A stretch of DNA of 64,000 nt from Sanyastnella coralliicola (GTDB lineage: Bacteria; Bacteroidota; Bacteroidia; Flavobacteriales_D; Sanyastnellaceae): positions 2,683,501 through 2,747,500 of the forward strand of contig NZ_CP132543.1 in the NCBI RefSeq assembly GCF_030845195.1. The letters are read 5' to 3'. The notes under the pieces were generated by a model. That model did no database searches. It was not told the origin of the DNA and saw only the letters and a program-made list of their open reading frames with translations. The translations under genes and the position numbers were made by a program. How positions within the stretch are numbered: the stretch's first letter is position 1; every line of letters starts with the position of its first letter. Shown piece by piece: positions 59,589 to 64,000 of this stretch.

Positions 59589-61115
59589 TTAGATCGCTTT
59601 TCTTACAGTCTCGGCAAACGTAGCATTCTCAATCTTGCTGTCTGCCCACTTCATAAAGTCGAAGTATTTGAGGACGATCTTTTGTTCTGGTCCCTGGATC
59701 ACTTGATCCAGCTCTGAACGGAATTCAGAGAATAAGTCTTTCTTCTCAACCACGTTGTTCGCGCGGATGAACTTACGCATGTATTCGATCACCAATTTCT
59801 CGAGTTGGTAATCACGGTTACGCTTGCTGAGGTAGCGTTGCGTAGACTTCGTGATGTACTCGAGCAGGTCGAAGTTTCCTAGCTCATAGTGGATGACTAG
59901 GTTGAATAGACGTGCGTAGCTGTAAATATCTTGACGTAAGGTGTTCTCGTTATCGTTCAACACCTTGTTGATCCAGAACAACGACTTGTTGTACATACCG
60001 GCACCGAAGTAGATGTATGCGATCTGGTAGTAGAAACTAAGTACTTGCTCCTTGTGAAGCTTTCCTTCGTGCTTATCCATGCCCTCAACGATCTCGTTCA
60101 CCAAGGCGAGTCCTTTTTCAAACTCTCCTGTGAAGTGACATACCTTCAATTCGGCGATGTTCGTGTCTTTGTAGATTGACACTTGAACATCTGTACTTCC
60201 AAATCCTTTCGCCTTGCTGACTGATTTCAGCTCTTCTGTCATTTCACGAGCATCGGTGTAGTTCCCTTGGTCAATCTGACAGCTGATGATGTTGCTCAGT
60301 GTACGTACGTAACGCTTCGCTAAATCACGGCGAATGTGTGGTGATTTGTCAAGGATTTCCTTCACACGCATGAACTTCAATTGTGCTGTTTCGTAATCAC
60401 CATTAGCGAGATTACAGAATCCTTGAGTATAGTAACAGATCGTAGCCGCTCGCTGCGACAACGCTGTGTTCTTTCCTTTGATGAGTGGATGGTTCTTGAT
60501 CTCCTCTACTAGGCTGCGGTCGTCTTCGTTTCGAACGAATCCACCGCTCCGGAATACGTAGTTGATCTTAGAGTACAGAACGTGGTATGCAGCGAGGTTT
60601 CTTAGCTTCTCGATGACTTCTTGTTCTTCCTTGATCAATGTATCAAGGTCTTTGGTAAACTGACCATCTTCCAATGCCTCTTCAAGCAACATCTTTTCCC
60701 AGCTAATCAGCTCGAACAAGTAGTAGAACTTCTCGTGCTCAATGGCCATCTTCTTTGAACGCATCAAGAATTTGTTGCACTCTTTGAACAGGGCCTTATT
60801 ATAAAGGATTTCGATGTTTTTGATCTCTTGCTTGAGTACCGAACTCACTGAATTATCAGAGTGGTAAGCACGTAAGCTTTTCAGGATCAATTTGTAGAGG
60901 TGATTCTTTTCCGAAGGGAAGTGCTTGATAAAGGTCTCGTTACGGAACGCGTGCTTGATCGCACCTTCGTCGTATTCCGATTGCTTATCGATAGCATCAA
61001 AGATCTTCAGATAGTTCTTCTCCCCTGTTTGCAGTGAAGATGAAAGCTTGAAGAATCGCTTCTCACTTTTAGAAAGCGATTTAATAAGATCAAATAACTC
61101 CGTAGAAGGTTTCAT
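59589..61115 (-). CDS. Conserved helical-repeat protein
   Basis: A 508-residue cytoplasmic, almost all-helical protein with TPR-like pairs. It begins MKPSTELFDLIKSLSKSEKR and has segments such as QGFCNLANGDYETAQLKFMR, YRQIAYIYFGAGMYNKSL-like (FYYQIAYIYFGAGMYNKSLF) and LVIHYELGNFDLLEYI. I recognise it as a conserved Bacteroidota protein whose opening (Leu-Ile-x-Ser-Leu-Ser-x-Ser-Glu-Lys-Arg) is typical, but no function is known to me. It is monocistronic and faces the adhesin operon across a shared terminator. Confidence 0.78.
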   Translation of the reverse strand: MKPSTELFDLIKSLSKSEKRFFKLSSSLQTGEKNYLKIFDAIDKQSEYDEGAIKHAFRNETFIKHFPSEKNHLYKLILKSLRAYHSDNSVSSVLKQEIKNIEILYNKALFKECNKFLMRSKKMAIEHEKFYYLFELISWEKMLLEEALEDGQFTKDLDTLIKEEQEVIEKLRNLAAYHVLYSKINYVFRSGGFVRNEDDRSLVEEIKNHPLIKGKNTALSQRAATICYYTQGFCNLANGDYETAQLKFMRVKEILDKSPHIRRDLAKRYVRTLSNIISCQIDQGNYTDAREMTEELKSVSKAKGFGSTDVQVSIYKDTNIAELKVCHFTGEFEKGLALVNEIVEGMDKHEGKLHKEQVLSFYYQIAYIYFGAGMYNKSLFWINKVLNDNENTLRQDIYSYARLFNLVIHYELGNFDLLEYITKSTQRYLSKRNRDYQLEKLVIEYMRKFIRANNVVEKKDLFSEFRSELDQVIQGPEQKIVLKYFDFMKWADSKIENATFAETVRKAI

Positions 61116-61370
61116 AGGAATTCAATTTACCTCACCCACATTGACGGATCGTAAATCTGTCATTTAGAAAATACGTCAGTTTCGTTCAGTATGGGTTTCC
61201 AACTGTAGTTAATACAAGCTTGCATCGCAACCCCCTACCCCACAAGTGATTTTTTTTCAAACAACCGCTAGCACCTTCACATTGTTCACGAAAGGAAATC
61301 AACATTACATCCCCTGCGAAGCCCGCTATACTTGACATCTGTGTATATTCAGGATTCCAGTTTGAACCTT

Positions 61371-63752
61371 ATGATCAAAACAATAATTTCTTCACTCTTT
61401 CTGTTCTCAGCCCTCCTAGGATGGGGTCAAGTGCAAACAACGCTTCAAGGACCGTATCGCTGTCATCGCCATTGTCAGCATGGTTTGAAGTCACTGCCAG
61501 CGGATGCTTCGCGAAGCGATTCGCTCAATCTCATCCATACAGAGCTTAGTCTGGATGTTACTGAATGGGATCTGCAATTGCTAAAAGCGCATGCCTCAAT
61601 CTTGGTCGACGTACTGCAAGACGATACTGATCGTCTGGTATTCGATCTAGAAGGCCTAACCGTAGATAGTGCCTTTATCGATGGGAACATGATCACTACC
61701 GATCACGAGAACCAAACCTTGGTGCTCTTCACTGAGAACATTCTCAACACAGGAGAACAAGTGACTGCCGACATTTACTATTCAGGTAGCCCATTGACAG
61801 ATGCTTCCGGATGGGGAGGTGTTTACTGGCAACTAGATCATGTATTCAATCTAGGCGTTGGGTTTGAAGGAGACCCGCACAGCTATGGTCGCGTTTGGCA
61901 CCCTTGCTTCGACAACTTTGCGGAACGTTCTACCTACACCATTCATGTCTTAACGAATGAAGGAAGAACAGCTTACTCTGGAGGCTTGCGCACAGAAACG
62001 TTGGAAGTGGGTACGGATAGTCTCCTCACCACTTGGGAGCTTGCTGAATCGATTCCGAGTTACTTGGCAAGTTTTGCGGTTGGTGATTACACGCATGAAG
62101 AATTGACTTTCAGCAGTACCACGGGAGAAGAAATTCCCATCTGGCTCGTTGCCGAAGCTGGGAACATTCCCAACATGTTGACCTCATTCCAGAATCTCAT
62201 CCCTTGTTTGGATGGGTTTGAAGAAGCTTATGGCCCTTACCGCTGGCAGCGTATTGGGTATGTTTTGGTGCCGTTCGCCTCGGGTGCGATGGAACATGCC
62301 ACGAACATTGCCTACCCAGAATTTGCTGCGAACGGCGGACTGGGTAGTCAAACCCTTATGGCACACGAACTCGCCCATCACTGGTGGGGTGATCTGGTTA
62401 CTTGTTCCACACAAGAAGACATGTGGATCAATGAAGGCATGGCCTCATACTGTGAAGCGCTCTTCTTAGAGTCACTAGAAGGATATGATTCTTACATCAA
62501 CTATGTCAAAGACAACCACAAGGATGTGCTTCAGTACGCGCACATGAACGACGGTGAGCGCTTGCCGGTCTCAGGAATCGGACATGAGCACACGTATGGA
62601 GACCACGTCTACAATAAAGGAGCTGACATCGCTCATACCATGCGCACCTTCATGGGAGATGATTACTTCGAACTGATGACAGACTTCCTGGAGACTTATC
62701 AGTTTGAAGCAGTTTCTACCGAGACCTTACGTGATTTCGTCGATCCTCAAACCGATGGTGATATGACGGCCTTCTTTGACGGTTGGGTCTTCCAAGAAGG
62801 TTTCCCTGAATTCAGAATTACTGAACGTACGATCACAGAAGACAACGGCAGCTATGTGCTGGACTTGACAGTCGCTCAGTTCTTGCATTACTGTCCTGAC
62901 TACTGCGAGAATGTGCCAGTGACTGTCTCCGTTGAACAAGGAGATGAAGTTGTAGAAGAAGTGGTATTGGTTGGCGCGGATCCAGTGATGCTCACCTTGA
63001 ACTTGGATGAGACCCCTGGCCTCATTACGGTTAACCGAAACGACGAACTCAATCAAGCATGTCTGGGGGAAGAGCGTATCGTCGATGACGGTATCACTGA
63101 CTTCGGATTTGCTGAAATGCGCATTGACCTTGAAACCGAAGGCGACTACTTCATCCGCATTGAGAACCATTGGACCGGTGCTGATGACGCTGTAGGCCAG
63201 CCCGAGTTCTCGTTGGCTAGCGATCGATTCTGGACCATCTATGCAGACAATGATGAACTTGAAATGGAATGTCGAGCTCGCTTCTACGGTAACCCAGATG
63301 CGAACAACTACTTCGACCCTATTTTCTTCGAGGAGATGGATAATGCCAATCTATCGGAGGATAGTTTGGTGATGGTATATCGTCCAGTGCCTGGCACGCC
63401 GTGGCAGTTGGTGGAGACCTTTGATGTTAATACTCAGGGAAACGATGAAAATTACCAAGGCTATATCGACTTCCAATTTGAAGGTTCAGGTGACTATGCC
63501 TGGGCTTATCAAACAGGTGAGGTTTCTGTTCTAAACGCTAGCGCGGAACGCTTCCAGCTTTACCCGAATCCGGTGACTTCAGAGATTCTTATCTCTGGGA
63601 ATCAAGGGCGGCAATTCGAGATTCTAGATGCGTCTGGAACACTGATTATGAGCGGAAAAATCAATGGTACGATCAACGTCCAAGAATTGAGTGCTGGGTT
63701 TTACTTCTTCGTAACCGATGAAGGAGAACGCCTTGAATTCATCAAGCACTAA
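61371..63752 (+). CDS. T9SS-secreted M1-family metallopeptidase
   Basis: A 793-residue secreted aminopeptidase-like enzyme. The signal peptide is MIKTIISSLFLFSALLGWGQ. The M1 N-terminal beta domain is followed by the exopeptidase-type motif SGAMEHATNIAYPEF and the zinc site HELAHHWWGDLV (His about 332 and 336) with the distal Glu in INEGMASYCEAL. A beta-sandwich region (about 480-700) precedes a T9SS type A domain (RFQLYPNPVTSEILISG to LEFIKH). It probably digests peptides outside the cell. The M1 consensus GAMEN reads GAMEH here, a change at a residue that usually contacts the substrate N-terminus. The ATG at 61371 starts the signal peptide. The 255-bp gap upstream holds no clear feature. 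Confidence 0.92.
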   Translation: MIKTIISSLFLFSALLGWGQVQTTLQGPYRCHRHCQHGLKSLPADASRSDSLNLIHTELSLDVTEWDLQLLKAHASILVDVLQDDTDRLVFDLEGLTVDSAFIDGNMITTDHENQTLVLFTENILNTGEQVTADIYYSGSPLTDASGWGGVYWQLDHVFNLGVGFEGDPHSYGRVWHPCFDNFAERSTYTIHVLTNEGRTAYSGGLRTETLEVGTDSLLTTWELAESIPSYLASFAVGDYTHEELTFSSTTGEEIPIWLVAEAGNIPNMLTSFQNLIPCLDGFEEAYGPYRWQRIGYVLVPFASGAMEHATNIAYPEFAANGGLGSQTLMAHELAHHWWGDLVTCSTQEDMWINEGMASYCEALFLESLEGYDSYINYVKDNHKDVLQYAHMNDGERLPVSGIGHEHTYGDHVYNKGADIAHTMRTFMGDDYFELMTDFLETYQFEAVSTETLRDFVDPQTDGDMTAFFDGWVFQEGFPEFRITERTITEDNGSYVLDLTVAQFLHYCPDYCENVPVTVSVEQGDEVVEEVVLVGADPVMLTLNLDETPGLITVNRNDELNQACLGEERIVDDGITDFGFAEMRIDLETEGDYFIRIENHWTGADDAVGQPEFSLASDRFWTIYADNDELEMECRARFYGNPDANNYFDPIFFEEMDNANLSEDSLVMVYRPVPGTPWQLVETFDVNTQGNDENYQGYIDFQFEGSGDYAWAYQTGEVSVLNASAERFQLYPNPVTSEILISGNQGRQFEILDASGTLIMSGKINGTINVQELSAGFYFFVTDEGERLEFIKH
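63538..63549 (+). other. 12-mer GCTARCGCGGAA, copy 6
   Basis: GCTAGCGCGGAA at the junction between the M1 peptidase body and its T9SS domain, read in frame as Ala-Ser-Ala-Glu. Confidence 0.6.
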
Positions 63753-63780
63753 GTGCAAGGACGGAGACGGAAAGCACGTA

Positions 63781-63863
63781 AAAAAGAGACCTCGTAATGG
63801 TTGGAGCGAGGAGGTGACCGAAGGGAACCACCGGAGCCCAATACCATTACAAGGTCTCTTTTG
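63781..63863. ncRNA. Highly structured 83-base intergenic element
   Basis: A long inverted repeat lies between two convergent genes. AAAAGAGACCT and AGGTCTCTTTT pair, then after one mismatch GTAATGGT and ACCATTAC. The roughly 40-base interior can fold further (GGTG with CACC around accgaagggaac). It could be a bidirectional terminator with an unusually long stem, a small RNA or a miniature repeat element. The signal does not match tmRNA, SRP RNA, 6S or RNase P RNA as I know them. Just beyond it, CCCCGC-gaat-GCGGGG (63887-63902) forms a second short hairpin near the minus-strand gene. Confidence 0.45.
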
Positions 63864-63914
63864 CGTACTTGGAGGCGCAGGCCGACCCCGCGAATGCGGG
63901 GATGCACCCAACTC

Positions 63915-64000
63915 CTATTTCACTGCAAATCGAGCAACCGTCTGCTCAACTTTCATGAAGTAATTTCCTTGAGCCAACGCAGAAACATCGATGGCCGTGG
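63915..64000 (-). CDS. 3' end of a T9SS-secreted protein (partial)
   Basis: An open frame enters from the right edge and stops at 63915. It encodes TAIDVSALAQGNYFMKV followed by EQTVARFAVK, the last strands of a type A T9SS sorting domain (compare the ends of the other T9SS proteins here, for example TAHFVVMK). The rest of the gene lies outside the window, so its main domain cannot be named. Confidence 0.8.
   Translation of the reverse strand, partial: TAIDVSALAQGNYFMKVEQTVARFAVK

Noticed and set aside
63781-63863. Signal recognition particle RNA
   Set aside because: The ggtgaccgaagggaacc interior faintly recalls the SRP tip, but the conserved GGAAGGxAGCA loop pattern is absent and the outer stem is atypical.

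Overview
The window comes from a chromosome of the phylum Bacteroidota, most likely a Flavobacteriales member of the Cryomorphaceae/Schleiferiaceae/Crocinitomicaceae type. The signs are several proteins with type IX secretion (T9SS) type A C-terminal domains, one giant SprB-repeat protein with a type B (gliding-motility-associated) C-terminus next to PorP/SprF and OmpA genes, GWxTD, DUF4369/TlpA and SiaB/SiaC families, the short archaeal-type ProS, and promoter-like boxes of the Bacteroidota form TAnnTTTG. No rRNA, phage, insertion sequence or CRISPR array is present. One tRNA gene (Glu, TTC) is present.

Layout. 1-808: tandem hairpin-rich repeats. 809-4390 (minus): polysaccharide deacetylase-like gene, wecB, radC and rpsT. 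4528-7252: TPR-SpoIIE phosphatase and a small membrane protein, separated by period-7 repeats. 7535-9708: coupled pair of exported proteins (FGE/SUMF1-like, then DDGY-repeat/dockerin-like). 9709-10804: 27-bp degenerate tandem repeats on both sides of a PhnB-like VOC gene. 11114-17228: AT-richer accessory stretch of six plus-strand genes with no housekeeping member (PIN-like membrane protein, two zinc-ribbon proteins, DUF7003-like, two unknown). 17304-23762: SiaB-SiaB/SiaC switch proteins, ECF sigma factor with a membrane/beta-barrel partner, a 7-repeat T9SS protein and msrA. 24104-28083: TPR protein, DoxX-like, two secreted esterases, repeats. 28085-30533: tRNA-Glu with a duplicated 3' end, a conserved gene and proS. 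30643-39352: outer-membrane proteins, CdsZ-like, Nif3, lpxK, TlpA-like, lpxH and GAPDH. 39423-50140: T9SS BNR protein, lipA, osmC, BamA/TamA-like, rmuC, GWxTD, rlmB. 50254-59516: adhesin-PorP-OmpA operon. 59589-64000: conserved TPR-like protein, M1 peptidase, and the 3' end of another T9SS protein cut by the window edge.

Functional threads. Cell-surface biology dominates: T9SS cargo, lipid A enzymes (LpxK, LpxH), outer-membrane assembly and lipoproteins. A partner-switching regulatory set (TPR-SpoIIE phosphatase, double SiaB kinase, SiaC) is spread over two loci. Intergenic DNA is unusual. At least seven places hold degenerate tandem repeats with a 7-bp period but different heptamers, two hold 27-bp repeats, one gene carries an 8-bp-period repeat, and a 12-mer GCTARCGCGGAA occurs six times, all on the plus strand. 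The most open questions are the accessory gene stretch at 11-17 kb and these repeat families.
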